In this document: positions 25,345-34,391 of the stretch, in pieces
Layout of the letters: every line of letters starts with the position of its first letter
How positions within the stretch are numbered: the stretch's first letter is position 1
From: Caulobacteraceae bacterium
GTDB lineage: Bacteria; Pseudomonadota; Alphaproteobacteria; Caulobacterales; Caulobacteraceae
Reading direction: 5' to 3'
NCBI GenBank assembly: GCA_027487945.1
Contig: JAIYCQ010000008.1
Location: 1 to 64,000 of the forward strand
Length of the DNA: 64,000 nucleotides
The notes under the pieces: model-generated
The model's database searches: none
What the model saw: only the letters and a program-made list of their open reading frames with translations
Told to the model about the DNA's origin: nothing
Translations under genes and position numbers: made by a program

Positions 25345-26391
25345 GTGATCATCTCCAAACGTCCCGACGTCGAACGGTTTCTGAAAGGCCCCGACGCCGG
25401 CGTGCGGGCGGCGTTAATCTACGGACGGGACCGGGGCGGCGTACGCGAACGCGCTGACCGACTGGCCAGGGTGGTCACCGCCAATCCTGACGATCCCTTC
25501 GACACCGCCTTGCTGAACGACGACGAGCTGGGCGACGGGCGCCTGGAGGGCGAACTGGCGGCCATCTCCATGATGGGCGGCCGGCGTCTCGTGCGGGTCC
25601 GGTTCACCGGCGAGAAGGCCGGGCCCGACAAGACCGCGGCGGAGGCCCTGACGGCCCATGCGGATGGAAAGCTGAACCCCGACGCCTTCCTGCTCATCGA
25701 GGCGGGCGCACTCGGCCGCGACTCGGCGTTGCGCAAGGTGGCCGAGAAGGCCGCCGCCTGCGCCACCATCCCCTGCTACGACGACGAGCCGGGGGATGTG
25801 GCCCGGCTGGTTCGCGAGTCGCTGGCCGCAGACAAGGTCGGGCTCGACAGCCAGGCGCTCGAGCTCTTTGTGTCCCGCCTTCCGCGGGAACGCGGCGTCG
25901 CGCGGCAGGAGATGGAGCGGCTTGCGCTCTGGCTGGGCCCGGGCAGCGGGCGGATCGCCGGCCCCGCCGACCTTGAGGACTTCCTCGGCGTCGAACCGGA
26001 GGCCTCGCTGACCGATGCGGCGACCGACGCTTTCGGCGGGAAGCTCGCAGCCGCCCAGGCCGGGTTGCGACGGGCCGCGGCTGAAGGGGAGGGCGGTCCG
26101 GCCGCCGTGCGGGCCATGGGCATGCACCTCGCCCGCCTGCGACGGATCCTGACCCTGGCCGCCAACGGCGTCGGCCTGGCCGAGGCGGCCAAGGCGTCGG
26201 GCGTCTTCTGGAAAAACGAACGCGAGATGCTGCGCCAGGCGCGAGCCTGGACCCTGGAGCATCTGCTCGCGCTTCACCCGGAGGTGCTGGCGGCCGACAT
26301 GGCCTGCAAGACGGCCGGCGCTCCGGACAACCTGCTCGCCGAGCGCCTCGCCCTGACCATCGCCGGTCGAGCGCGGCGGCTCGGGCTTTAG
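25345..26391 (+). CDS. holA: DNA polymerase III subunit delta
   Basis: HolA (348 aa) is the delta subunit of the clamp loader, which opens the beta sliding clamp. The N-terminal domain (RPDVERFLKGPDAGVRAALIYGRDRGGVRERADRL) and the region LLNDDELGDGRLEGELAAISMMGGRRLVRVR are diagnostic. The C-terminal helical collar domain is also present (WKNEREMLRQARAWTLEHLL). The start is the GTG at 25345, six bases after the lptE stop. It is convergent with parB, from which it is separated by a 108-bp gap that includes the most AT-rich stretch of the region. Confidence 0.95.
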   Translation: MIISKRPDVERFLKGPDAGVRAALIYGRDRGGVRERADRLARVVTANPDDPFDTALLNDDELGDGRLEGELAAISMMGGRRLVRVRFTGEKAGPDKTAAEALTAHADGKLNPDAFLLIEAGALGRDSALRKVAEKAAACATIPCYDDEPGDVARLVRESLAADKVGLDSQALELFVSRLPRERGVARQEMERLALWLGPGSGRIAGPADLEDFLGVEPEASLTDAATDAFGGKLAAAQAGLRRAAAEGEGGPAAVRAMGMHLARLRRILTLAANGVGLAEAAKASGVFWKNEREMLRQARAWTLEHLLALHPEVLAADMACKTAGAPDNLLAERLALTIAGRARRLGL

Positions 26392-26499
26392 GCGGATTTT
26401 TTAGCTATATAATTCAGACACTTACAGCGCCGGATCGTAAAATCGCCGCTGTGGCGAATTTAGCAGCGCCTGTCGCACTCAGCCACAGCTCCCTGCGCC

Positions 26500-27387
26500 T
26501 CAGCCGCCCCGTGTCAGGCGGCGGCAGAGGTCGTCCAGCTGCTCAAGCGTCGAGTACCGGATACGGATTTCGCCGGTCCCGCCGCCATCGCGGATATCGA
26601 CCGGCAGGCCGAGCACTTCCGACAGGTCGTCCTCCAGCGCCAGCGTGTCGGCATCCTTGCCGGCGGGCCGGCCACCGACCTGCGGTCGGTCGGATTTCCG
26701 CTCCGGCGCGCCGCGTTTCACCAGCGCCTCGGTCTCCCGAACGTTCAGCTCGCGGTCGATGATCTCACGCGCAAGGCTGACCGCCTCGGTATGGCCGACC
26801 AGCGCCCGGGCATGACCGGCGGTCAGCTGGCCCTCGGCCAGCATCAGCTGGACAGACTCCGGCAGGGTCAGCAGGCGCAGGGCGTTGCCGACATGCGGCC
26901 GGCTCTTGCCGACGACCTGGGCCACCTCCTCCTGGGTGCGGCCGAACCGGTCCATCAGCGCCTTGTAGCTGAGCGCCTCCTCTACGACGCCGAGGTCCGC
27001 GCGCTGCACGTTCTCGACGATGGCGATCTCGAGCACCTGGCGGTCATCGAGATCGCGAACCAGCGCCGGCATGGCCCGCAGGCCGGCCTGCTGCGAGGCG
27101 CGCCAGCGGCGCTCCCCGGCCACCAGCTGGTACTCGCCGGGTAGACCTGGGGCCGGGCGGAGCAAGACAGGCTGCAGGACGCCCTTTTCCCGAATAGAAT
27201 CGGCCAGTTCGCTGATCTCGGTCTCGCCGAACCGGCGCCGCGGCTGATCAGGATTGCGGTGGATCAGCTCGATCGGAATCTCGCGTACGCCGGCGGGCTC
27301 GCCAACCGGAGCCGCGGCGCTTTCCGCATCGGCCTCGCCGAGCAGCGCGGACAGACCGCGACCCAGTCCCCTGCGACCTTCAACCAT
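26500..27387 (-). CDS. parB: chromosome partitioning protein ParB
   Basis: ParB (295 aa) is the CTP-dependent clamp that loads at parS and spreads, forming the segregation complex. The order is: N-terminal GRRGLGRGLSALLGE (ParA-interacting), then NPDQPRR (about 45-51), the nucleotide-binding motifs GERRWR (91-96) and ENVQRAD (125-131), the HTH for parS (TQEEVAQVVGKSRPHVGNALRLL), and a C-terminal dimerisation domain. The ATG at 27387 fits the known Caulobacter N-terminus and has GGAG upstream; an ATG at 27408 is possible. It follows parA by 28 bp. Two parS sites lie 2-4 kb away. Confidence 0.98.
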   Translation of the reverse strand: MVEGRRGLGRGLSALLGEADAESAAAPVGEPAGVREIPIELIHRNPDQPRRRFGETEISELADSIREKGVLQPVLLRPAPGLPGEYQLVAGERRWRASQQAGLRAMPALVRDLDDRQVLEIAIVENVQRADLGVVEEALSYKALMDRFGRTQEEVAQVVGKSRPHVGNALRLLTLPESVQLMLAEGQLTAGHARALVGHTEAVSLAREIIDRELNVRETEALVKRGAPERKSDRPQVGGRPAGKDADTLALEDDLSEVLGLPVDIRDGGGTGEIRIRYSTLEQLDDLCRRLTRGG

Positions 27388-27415
27388 CGACGTCGTCACT
27401 CCGTTCATTCCCTCG

Positions 27416-28243
27416 TCAGGCCGCCCGCAGGCGCCGTTCGCGTTCGCGACCCACGACTTCGCGGGCCAGTTTCAGATAGGCCTGCGACCCGGCGCATTTC
27501 AGGTCATAGATCAGTACCGGTTGCCCGAAGGACGGCGCCTCCGACACCCGCACATTACGCGGTATGACCGTTTCGTAGACCTTGGATCCGAAGTGGGCCC
27601 GGACATCGCGCGCCACCTGCTCCGACAGGCTGTTGCGCCGGTCGAACATGGTCAGGACCACGCCCTGGATCTCCAGCGTCGGGTTGAGGCTGCCGCGCAC
27701 CAGCTCGACGGTCCGCATCAACTGTGTCAGGCCCTCGAGCGCGAAGAACTCGGTCTGCAGCGGAACGAACACCGCGTCGGCGGCGGTCATGGCGTTGACG
27801 GTCAGCAGATTCAGGGACGGCGGGCAGTCAATGAGAACATAGCCGTAGTGGCCCGCGGCGCGCAGGGGCTCGAGCGCGTCGCGCAGCCGGTAGGACCGGC
27901 GCGGCGCCTGTCCCAGCTCCAGCTCGATACCGGACAGGTCAGGGTCGGACGGCACGATGTCGAAGCCGGGCAGGGCGGTCGGCACGGCCGCCTCCGCCGC
28001 CGGCATGTCGTTCATCAGCACATCATAGAGGTTGGTCTTGCGTTGCTGGCGGGTGATGCCGAGTCCGGTGGAGGCGTTGCCCTGCGGATCGGAGTCGATC
28101 AACAGCACCTTCTCGCCCACCGCGGCCAGCGCGGTGCCGAGGTTGATGGCCGTGGTGGTCTTTCCGACGCCACCCTTCTGGTTGGCGACCGCCAGGACGC
28201 GCATCGGGGCCGGCGGCAGAACCGGGTCAGGCCTGTGGGGCAC
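27416..28243 (-). CDS. parA: chromosome partitioning ATPase ParA
   Basis: ParA (275 aa) is the nucleoid-bound ATPase whose gradient pulls the ParB-parS complex to the opposite pole. It carries the deviant Walker A KGGVGKTT (23-30), LIDSDPQGN (Walker A') and LIDCPPSLNLLTVNA (Walker B). The C-terminal DLKCAGSQAYLKLAREVV is also conserved. The GTG at 28243 has an AAAGGGA site and overlaps the end of rsmG by 17 bp; an ATG at 28204 is a weaker alternative. Order rsmG-parA-parB is the conserved origin-proximal arrangement. Confidence 0.98.
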   Translation of the reverse strand: MPHRPDPVLPPAPMRVLAVANQKGGVGKTTTAINLGTALAAVGEKVLLIDSDPQGNASTGLGITRQQRKTNLYDVLMNDMPAAEAAVPTALPGFDIVPSDPDLSGIELELGQAPRRSYRLRDALEPLRAAGHYGYVLIDCPPSLNLLTVNAMTAADAVFVPLQTEFFALEGLTQLMRTVELVRGSLNPTLEIQGVVLTMFDRRNSLSEQVARDVRAHFGSKVYETVIPRNVRVSEAPSFGQPVLIYDLKCAGSQAYLKLAREVVGRERERRLRAA

Positions 28244-28889
28244 GGGAAAGTCCCTTTACTTCGACAATACGACCCCGGGGGTCGCTCAAGCTCTCGATCA
28301 GACGGCTGGAGAAGGTCCAGGAGGTGCGGGCATCCTCCAGCTCGGATGCCACATCCTGTCCCTTGAGAAACAAGCCGACGGCCCCTCGCTTCAGGTAGGG
28401 CCGGGCGTACCCGAGCAGGCGGCTCATCGGCGCGCAAGCCCGTGCGGTGACGATATCCACAGTCAGGGACAGGTCTTCCGCACGCTTGTTGTGAATCACG
28501 ACGGGAAGGTCGAGCGCCTCGGCGACCGAGCCCAGGAACCGGCACCGCTTGGCCATGCTCTCGACGAGATGCACCGTCGCCCCCGGCCGGCCCTTGAACA
28601 GGATGGCCAGCACCAGACCCGGGAAGCCGGCGCCGGCGCCAAGGTCGGCCCAGCTCGCGGCGTCGGGCGCGAGGCGCAGGAGCTGGGCGCTGTCCCAGGC
28701 ATGACGGTTCCAGAAGTCCGGGATCGTGGCCGGGCCGACGAGATTCATCACAGCATTCCCGGCCGTCAGCATCTCGAGGAACCGCTCGAGGTCCGCCAGT
28801 TGGGCGTCGGTGGTCTGGGTCAGGGCTTGAAAGCCTGCGGCGTCCAGCGCCGCGCCAGCCGCCTCAGGCGGCGCGGGGACGTCGGACAT
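28227..28889 (-). CDS. rsmG: 16S rRNA (guanine527-N7)-methyltransferase RsmG
   Basis: RsmG/GidB (220 aa) methylates G527 of 16S rRNA. The SAM-binding motif [18 protein letters not shown] is about residue 90. Other family motifs are LIVD-type N-terminal helix [22 protein letters not shown] and the later [14 protein letters not shown] and [15 protein letters not shown] segments. It overlaps the end of mnmG by 26 bp and the start of parA by 17 bp, so mnmG-rsmG-parA-parB form a densely packed unit. Confidence 0.97.
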   Translation of the reverse strand: MSDVPAPPEAAGAALDAAGFQALTQTTDAQLADLERFLEMLTAGNAVMNLVGPATIPDFWNRHAWDSAQLLRLAPDAASWADLGAGAGFPGLVLAILFKGRPGATVHLVESMAKRCRFLGSVAEALDLPVVIHNKRAEDLSLTVDIVTARACAPMSRLLGYARPYLKRGAVGLFLKGQDVASELEDARTSWTFSSRLIESLSDPRGRIVEVKGLSRAPQA

Positions 28890-30720
28890 GGGCGAGCAGG
28901 GCGGTCAGGGCGCCGGGGGTGACCCCCTCGATCCGGGCGGCCTGGCCCAGGGTAAGGGGCCGGACAGCGATCAGCTTGGACCGCACCTCGTTGGAAAGAC
29001 CGCCGATAGCGCTGTAGTCGAGATCGGCCGGAAGCCGCAGAGCCTCGTCCCGACGGAAGGCCTCGACGTCCGCGGCCTGCCGGTCGAGATAGCCGGCATA
29101 GGCGGCGTCGATCTCGATCTGCTCGCGCACCGCGGGGGACCAGGCGTTGATGTCCGGCCAGAGGGTCGCCAGCACCTCCAGCGTCACCTCGGGATAGGCC
29201 AGAAGCTGGGTCAGATCCCGCCGCTGGCCGTCAGCCTTGACCGCCAACCCGGCCTTCTTCGCGGAGGCCGGCGTTAAGGACCATGAACGGGCCTGGGCGC
29301 GGGCCTCATCCAGGGCCCGTTGTTTCACGTGAAACACTCCAGCCCTTGCAGGGCCGACAATTCCGAGATCGATCCCACGCTGCGTCAACCGCTGATCGGC
29401 GTTGTCGGCTCGCAGCAGAAGCCTGAACTCGGCCCTACTGGTAAACATCCGGTAGGGCTCGGTCACGCCGCGGGTCACCAGATCGTCGATCAGGACGCCG
29501 ATGTAGGCCTCATCCCGCGCGAAGGTGGCGGCCTCGGCCCCGGAAGCCGCGCGCGCCGCGTTCAGCCCGGCCATCAGACCCTGCGCCCCGGCCTCTTCGT
29601 AACCCGTCGTGCCGTTGATCTGGCCGGCGAGATACAGACCGGGCAGCCGCTTGACCTCCAGGGTCGGGAAGAGCTCCCGCGGATCGACATAGTCATATTC
29701 GATCGCATAGCCGTAGCGGCGGACCTCCACCGACTCCAGCCCCGGAATGGTCCGCAGGAAGAGCAGCTGGGTCTCTTCAGAGACAGAGGTCGAGATGCCG
29801 TTTGGATAGACGGTGTCGTCATCCAGCCCCTCGGGCTCGAGGAAGACCTGGTGGCTGGTCTTGTCAGCGAAGCGAACGACCTTGTCCTCGATCGAGGGAC
29901 AGTACCGCGGACCCCGGCCCTCGATCCTCCCGCCATAGACCGCCGATTCCGTCAGCCGCTCGGCGATGATCCTGTGCGTCTCTTCCGTCGTCCAGGTGAT
30001 GCCGCAAGGGATCTGCGGGACCGCGATACGATCATTGAGGAAGGAGAAGGGGATCGGTTCTGCATCCGCCGCCTGCATCTCAAGCCGGTCCCAGGCGATG
30101 GTCGAGCCGACGAGCCGCGCCGGGGTGCCCGTCTTCAACCGGCCCATATCAAGACCGAGGCTGTAGAGCCGGTCGGCCAGCCCGATGGCCGGGGCATCCC
30201 CGACACGGCCGGCAGGGATCCGTTGCGAGCCGAGGTGAATGACCCCCTTGAGGAAGGTGCCGGTCGTAAGAACCACCCTCGGCGCGCGGTAGAGGACGCC
30301 CGAAGCGCCGATGACCCCAGCGAGGACACCGTCCTCGACGATGAGATCCTCAACGGCTTCCGCGATGATGTCGAGCCCGGCCGTCGCGGCCAGTTCGGCC
30401 TGCATCGCCTCGCGATAGAGTTTGCGGTCGATCTGGGCGCGAGGACCCCGCACCGCGGGCCCCTTGGAGCGATTGAGCATCCGGAACTGGATACCGGCCT
30501 TGTCGGCCATTCGGCCCATCAGCCCGTCGAGGGCGTCGATCTCACGAACCAGATGGCCCTTGCCCAGGCCGCCGATGGCCGGGTTGCAGCTCATCTCGCC
30601 GATGGTCTCAAGCTTGTGAGTGAGCAGCAGCGTGCGGGCGCCGAAACGCGCCGAGGCCGCAGCGGCCTCGCAGCCGGCGTGTCCGCCGCCGATCACGATC
30701 ACATCCCAGGATTGGGTCAT
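28864..30720 (-). CDS. mnmG: tRNA uridine-5-carboxymethylaminomethyl modification enzyme MnmG
   Basis: MnmG/GidA (618 aa) works with MnmE to modify U34 of certain tRNAs, using FAD and a folate-derived carbon. The FAD dinucleotide-binding motif [19 protein letters not shown] is at residues 7-25. Characteristic GidA segments follow: [43 protein letters not shown], and [19 protein letters not shown]. The C-terminal MnmE-binding helical region ends with [19 protein letters not shown] perfect parS site is embedded in its coding sequence at 29321-29336, encoding FHVKQ. Confidence 0.98.
   Translation of the reverse strand: MTQSWDVIVIGGGHAGCEAAAASARFGARTLLLTHKLETIGEMSCNPAIGGLGKGHLVREIDALDGLMGRMADKAGIQFRMLNRSKGPAVRGPRAQIDRKLYREAMQAELAATAGLDIIAEAVEDLIVEDGVLAGVIGASGVLYRAPRVVLTTGTFLKGVIHLGSQRIPAGRVGDAPAIGLADRLYSLGLDMGRLKTGTPARLVGSTIAWDRLEMQAADAEPIPFSFLNDRIAVPQIPCGITWTTEETHRIIAERLTESAVYGGRIEGRGPRYCPSIEDKVVRFADKTSHQVFLEPEGLDDDTVYPNGISTSVSEETQLLFLRTIPGLESVEVRRYGYAIEYDYVDPRELFPTLEVKRLPGLYLAGQINGTTGYEEAGAQGLMAGLNAARAASGAEAATFARDEAYIGVLIDDLVTRGVTEPYRMFTSRAEFRLLLRADNADQRLTQRGIDLGIVGPARAGVFHVKQRALDEARAQARSWSLTPASAKKAGLAVKADGQRRDLTQLLAYPEVTLEVLATLWPDINAWSPAVREQIEIDAAYAGYLDRQAADVEAFRRDEALRLPADLDYSAIGGLSNEVRSKLIAVRPLTLGQAARIEGVTPGALTALLAHVRRPRAA
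29321..29336. promoter_or_regulatory. parS: parS centromere site inside mnmG
   Basis: TGTTTCACGTGAAACA, a perfect 16-bp palindrome identical to the parS consensus. It lies within the mnmG coding region, about 1.9 kb from the parB start and 9.3 kb from the putative origin. ParB should load here. Confidence 0.95.
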
Positions 30721-30742
30721 CTGGCACAGGTCCGAACGCGAA

Positions 30743-30763
30743 CGCCCCCGGCAAGCGGGGGCG
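30743..30763 (-). other. GC-rich hairpin in the mnmE-mnmG gap
   Basis: CGCCCCCG (30743-30750) pairs with CGGGGGCG (30756-30763) around GCAAG, 22 bp before the mnmG start. On the minus strand it is followed by GTTCGCGTT, a poor T-run, so it is at best a weak terminator or an mRNA-stabilising stem. The rest of the 228-bp gap holds a parS site and no gene. Confidence 0.4.
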
Positions 30764-30930
30764 ATGAGCGCTGCTTATACAGGAACCGCTTCCTGCTTGG
30801 GAGTCCGTCTGTACATCGACAGAGGCCGGCGACGTCGTCTGGCAAGACGGGGGACAGGGGCCTTCCTTTCGGGTCAGGCCGAGCGCCCCCCCCCGGCACC
30901 GGGCGTCCCGGAGGGAACAGGCCCTACCGG

Positions 30931-30946
30931 TGTTTCACGTGAAACA
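30931..30946. promoter_or_regulatory. parS: parS centromere site between mnmE and mnmG
   Basis: A second perfect TGTTTCACGTGAAACA, 2 bp beyond the mnmE stop codon and 1610 bp from the site inside mnmG. About 7.7 kb from the putative origin. Confidence 0.95.
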
Positions 30947-30948
30947 TC

Positions 30949-32286
30949 TCACTTGCCGATACAGAAGCTGGCGAAGACGCGATCCAGAACCGCCTCGGGA
31001 TCGACCCGTCCGGACACACGCTCCAGAGCACGGGCCGCCAGGCGAACATCCTCGGCGGCCAGCTCCGGCTCCGGCTGGGCCAGGGCCCTGGCCACACGGT
31101 CGGCGGCTTCGCGAAGGCTTTCAGCGTGTCTCAGCCGGGTCGCCGCCGGGAACTCGGATGCCGACAGCGCCGTCACGACCCGCGCCTCGAGCGCGGCTGA
31201 CACGAGCGCGGCGCCGTCGGTCCTTATCGACACCGCGAGACACTCGAGGCCGCGCTCCGTTGCGGCCGTTCGCGCCCGGCCGCCGTCAAGGCTCTCCGGC
31301 AAATCGGCCTTGTTCACGACGCAGAGATCCCCGGGCTGAACCAGATCGAGCGCAAAGCGCCAGCTGCCGTCCGATGCGTGGCCATCGACCACCCAAAGCC
31401 GGAGGTCAGCCTCCCCGGCCCAGGCCCTCGCCCGCCGGACGCCCTCGGCCTCAACGGCCTCCTCGGTCTCGCGAACGCCGGCCGTGTCGGCGAGAAGCAC
31501 CTTGTAGCCGCCGACCACGAGCGGAACCTCGATGACGTCGCGCGTCGTACCCGGGGTGGCGGTGACGATCGCCGCGTCGCGATGGGCCAGCCCATTGAGC
31601 AGGCTGCTCTTGCCGGCGTTCGGCGCCCCGATCAGCGCCACGCGGAAACCCTCCCGCACCCGGCGTCCGCGATCAGCGTCGGCCAGGGCGGCCTTCAACG
31701 CCGCCAGCAAGGACCGCAAATGGGGTCGCGCCCGGGCGGCGACATCCTCTGGCAGATCTTCGTCCGGGAAATCCACCGCCGCCTCCAGCACCGCCAGACT
31801 GGCGATGAGCGCCTCGCGCCAGGCGTCGTAGCGGCGAGACAGGCCGCCCCCCAGCTGGTCCAGGGCCTGTCGGGACTGCGCAAGCGTTTCGGCGTCGATG
31901 AGATCGGCCACCGCCTCCGCCTGGGCCAGGTCGAGCCGCCCGTTCTGGAAGGCGCGACGGGTGAACTCGCCCGGCTCGGCCAGACGAAGCCCCAGACCCG
32001 ACAGGGCGATGACCAGGGCCTCGACAACCGCGAGGCCCCCATGGAGGTGGAACTCCGCGCAGTCCTCGCCCGTGTAGCTCGAGGGACCCGGGAACCAGAG
32101 GATCAGGGCCTCATCGATCGTCTCACCGTCCAGACCCGCGATCCGGCGCAGCGACGCGCGTCGGGGCGAGGGGACCACGCCCGCCAGGGCGGCGACGGCG
32201 GCGCGGGCGGTGGGGCCGGAGACGCGGACAACCGCCAGCGCCGCGCGGCCGGGCGCGGTGGCCGGCGCGAAGATTGTGTCGCTCAT
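30949..32286 (-). CDS. mnmE: tRNA modification GTPase MnmE
   Basis: MnmE/TrmE (445 aa) is the GTPase partner of MnmG in tRNA wobble-uridine modification. The N-terminal tetrahydrofolate-binding domain begins [22 protein letters not shown]. The helical domain is interrupted by the G domain, with P-loop [28 protein letters not shown] and the later NKAD motif. The protein ends with the catalytic FCIGK motif (441-445). Its start overlaps the DUF6489 gene end by 4 bp. Confidence 0.98.
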   Translation of the reverse strand: MSDTIFAPATAPGRAALAVVRVSGPTARAAVAALAGVVPSPRRASLRRIAGLDGETIDEALILWFPGPSSYTGEDCAEFHLHGGLAVVEALVIALSGLGLRLAEPGEFTRRAFQNGRLDLAQAEAVADLIDAETLAQSRQALDQLGGGLSRRYDAWREALIASLAVLEAAVDFPDEDLPEDVAARARPHLRSLLAALKAALADADRGRRVREGFRVALIGAPNAGKSSLLNGLAHRDAAIVTATPGTTRDVIEVPLVVGGYKVLLADTAGVRETEEAVEAEGVRRARAWAGEADLRLWVVDGHASDGSWRFALDLVQPGDLCVVNKADLPESLDGGRARTAATERGLECLAVSIRTDGAALVSAALEARVVTALSASEFPAATRLRHAESLREAADRVARALAQPEPELAAEDVRLAARALERVSGRVDPEAVLDRVFASFCIGK

Positions 32287-32540
32287 TCGCCCGGCTTGGT
32301 CCCGAACCCGGCCGCCGCCGGCATCGCCGCCGTCATCAGCTTGCGGAACTGCTCCTGCGCGCCTGAACCGAACGCCATCCAGCTCTTCATAAGTTCTTCC
32401 GGGGCCAGGGCCGCCATGTTGGAGTCCATGCGCTTCTGCATCTCGGCCACCATATGGTCGTTGAGGACGGTGACATCCGGCAGGCCCATGAAGGTGCGGG
32501 CCTCAACCGGGGTGCAGTCGATCTCGATGGTGACCTTCAT
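32283..32540 (-). CDS. DUF6489 family protein
   Basis: An 85-residue small acidic protein: [23 protein letters not shown], then [30 protein letters not shown] and a helical C-terminus. This family is short, alphaproteobacterial and uncharacterised. It overlaps mnmE by 4 bp and probably is cotranscribed with it; this position may reflect a link to tRNA modification or simply operon packing. No signal peptide or membrane segment. Confidence 0.78.
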   Translation of the reverse strand: MKVTIEIDCTPVEARTFMGLPDVTVLNDHMVAEMQKRMDSNMAALAPEELMKSWMAFGSGAQEQFRKLMTAAMPAAAGFGTKPGE

Positions 32541-32637
32541 GGTTCGATCTTTCCTTGGACGCGGGCAGGGTTACCTATGGCCGCGGGACGCGCGGCCGCG
32601 CTAACAACCACACCCTGACACATAACGGAGACCGACG

Positions 32638-33336
32638 ATGAGCGGAGAACGCGTGACCATCAAGACGCCCGACGGCGAGTTTTCGGCCTATGTCGCCCGA
32701 CCGGTGGTCGCAAAGGCCCCTGCCGTGCTGGTGATCCAGGAGATCTTCGGCGTCAACGCCGTGATGCGCGACATCACCGACGGCCTCGCCGCCCAGGGCT
32801 ACCTCGCCATCTGCCCGGACCTGTTCTGGCGGATCGAACCGGGCATCGACATCACCGATCAGTCGAAGGCGGAGTGGGACAAGGCGTTTGAACTGTTCAA
32901 TGCCTTCGACGCCGACAAGGGGGCGGAAGACCTCCAGGCGACGATCACCGCCATCCGCGCCGACGCCGGTTGCAACGGCAAGGTCGGATCCGTCGGCTTC
33001 TGCCTCGGCGGGAAGATGGCCTTCCTGACCGCCACCCGCACCGACATCGACGCCGCTGTCTCCTACTACGGCGTGGGACTCGACGCCCTGACGGCTGAAG
33101 CGGAAAAGATCACCCGCCCGGTCATGCTCCACATCGCCGGCGAGGACGGCTTCGTCCCCAAGGAAGCCCAGGCGGCCATCCACGCGGCGCTCGACAACCA
33201 TCCGCTGGTTACGCTCCACGACTATGCGGGCCGCGACCACGCCTTCGCCCGCCACGGCGGTGAGCACTACCACGCCGCAGATGCAGAGACGGCCGGGCGA
33301 CGCTCGCTGGCCTTCTTCGCCGCGACCCTGGGGTAG
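32638..33336 (+). CDS. dienelactone hydrolase family protein
   Basis: A 232-residue alpha/beta-hydrolase close to classical carboxymethylenebutenolidase. Motifs: PAVLVIQEIFGVNAVMRDI, nucleophile elbow VGFCLGGKMA with cysteine (about residue 122), HIAGEDGFVP with the acid, and AGRDHAFARHGGEHY with the catalytic histidine. It probably opens a lactone ring in aromatic or related catabolism, but no pathway genes surround it. It is followed at 6 bp by the quinone oxidoreductase. It is more typical of the family than the paralogue at 6801. Confidence 0.9.
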   Translation: MSGERVTIKTPDGEFSAYVARPVVAKAPAVLVIQEIFGVNAVMRDITDGLAAQGYLAICPDLFWRIEPGIDITDQSKAEWDKAFELFNAFDADKGAEDLQATITAIRADAGCNGKVGSVGFCLGGKMAFLTATRTDIDAAVSYYGVGLDALTAEAEKITRPVMLHIAGEDGFVPKEAQAAIHAALDNHPLVTLHDYAGRDHAFARHGGEHYHAADAETAGRRSLAFFAATLG

Positions 33337-33341
33337 GGCGC

Positions 33342-34313
33342 ATGCTGGCGATCCAGGCGTCCCGCACCGGCGGACCCGAGGTGCTCGAGACGGTCGATCT
33401 GCCCGTCCCGGCCCCCGGACCCGGAGAGATCCTCATTCGGCATGAGGCCATCGGGCTGAACTTTATCGACACCTACTACCGCTCAGGCCTCTACCCGGCG
33501 CGCCTGCCGGGCGTGATGGGGGTCGAAGGCGCAGGGGTTGTCGAGGCGGTCGGCGACGGCGTCACCCGCTTCAGCGTCGGCGACCGCGCCGGCTATGCGG
33601 GCGGGCCGCTGGGCGCCTACGCCGAAGCGCGCACCTACAAGGCCGATCGGGCGGTGAAGCTGCCGCAGGGTGTTTCTTCAGAGGTGGCCGCGGCCTCCCT
33701 CCTGAAAGGCATGACCGCGGAATTCCTGCTGCGCCGCTGCTATCCGGTGAAGGCCGGCCAGACCATCCTGGCCCATGCCGCCGCCGGCGGGGTCGGCCAG
33801 ATCCTTGTCCAGTGGGCGAAGCACCTGGGCTGCCGCGTCATCGGCACGGCGGGCGATGCCGACAAGGCGGCGCTGGCCCGGACGCTCGGCTGCGACGAGG
33901 TCATTCTCTATCGCGAGGAGGACGTCGCCGCGCGGGTTCGTGAACTGACCGACGGGCAGGGGGTGTCGGTCGTCTATGACGGCGTCGGCGCGGCCACCTT
34001 CGAGGGCAGCCTTGGCGCCCTGGCCCGCCGCGGCATGCTGGTCAGCTACGGCAACGCTTCCGGACCGGCGCCGGCGGTCCTGCCGTCGCGGCTGGCCCAG
34101 GGGGGGTCGCTGTTCCTGACCCGGCCGGGCCTGTTCGACTACATCGCCACGCGCGAAGAACTGGACGAAAGCGCCGCCGCCCTGTTCGAGGTGCTGGTGT
34201 CGGGGGCGGTCAAGGTCGACATCGGCCAGACCTTCCCGCTCGCCCAGGCCCGTCAGGCGCACGAAGCCCTGGAAGGCCGGGGAACCGTCGGGTCGACGCT
34301 GCTGATCCCCTGA
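33342..34313 (+). CDS. quinone oxidoreductase, MDR family (Qor-like)
   Basis: A 323-residue NADPH-dependent quinone reductase of the zinc-free MDR superfamily. It has the N-terminal GroES-like domain (ASRTGGPEVLETVDLPVPAPGPGEILIRHEAIGLNFIDTYYRSGLYP), then PGVMGVEGAGVVEAVGDGV and the Rossmann motif LAHAAAGGVGQILVQWAK. The absence of the catalytic zinc ligands fits quinone oxidoreductase rather than alcohol dehydrogenase. It is coupled to the preceding hydrolase gene and ends before a bidirectional terminator shared with rho. Confidence 0.92.
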   Translation: MLAIQASRTGGPEVLETVDLPVPAPGPGEILIRHEAIGLNFIDTYYRSGLYPARLPGVMGVEGAGVVEAVGDGVTRFSVGDRAGYAGGPLGAYAEARTYKADRAVKLPQGVSSEVAAASLLKGMTAEFLLRRCYPVKAGQTILAHAAAGGVGQILVQWAKHLGCRVIGTAGDADKAALARTLGCDEVILYREEDVAARVRELTDGQGVSVVYDGVGAATFEGSLGALARRGMLVSYGNASGPAPAVLPSRLAQGGSLFLTRPGLFDYIATREELDESAAALFEVLVSGAVKVDIGQTFPLAQARQAHEALEGRGTVGSTLLIP

Positions 34314-34340
34314 CGACGACGGGCGCCTGCGGAAACGACA

Positions 34341-34366
34341 AAGGGCGCGGAGTGATCCGCGCCCTT
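34341..34366. terminator. bidirectional terminator between quinone reductase and rho
   Basis: AAGGGCGCGGA (34341-34351) pairs perfectly over 11 bp with TCCGCGCCCTT (34356-34366) around GTGA. The plus-strand tail reads CTTCGTT; on the minus strand, TGTCGTTT. It lies between two convergent genes and can serve both. Confidence 0.75.
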
Positions 34367-34391
34367 CTTCGTTCCGGTGATCCTCGACGGA

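Noticed and set aside
30743-30763. Terminator for mnmE
   Set aside because: Strong stem but a poor T-run and located far from the mnmE stop; kept only as a hairpin.
29320-30942. 540-codon plus-strand frame across mnmG beginning at the parS site
   Set aside because: Antisense to mnmG; the apparent start comes from the parS palindrome.
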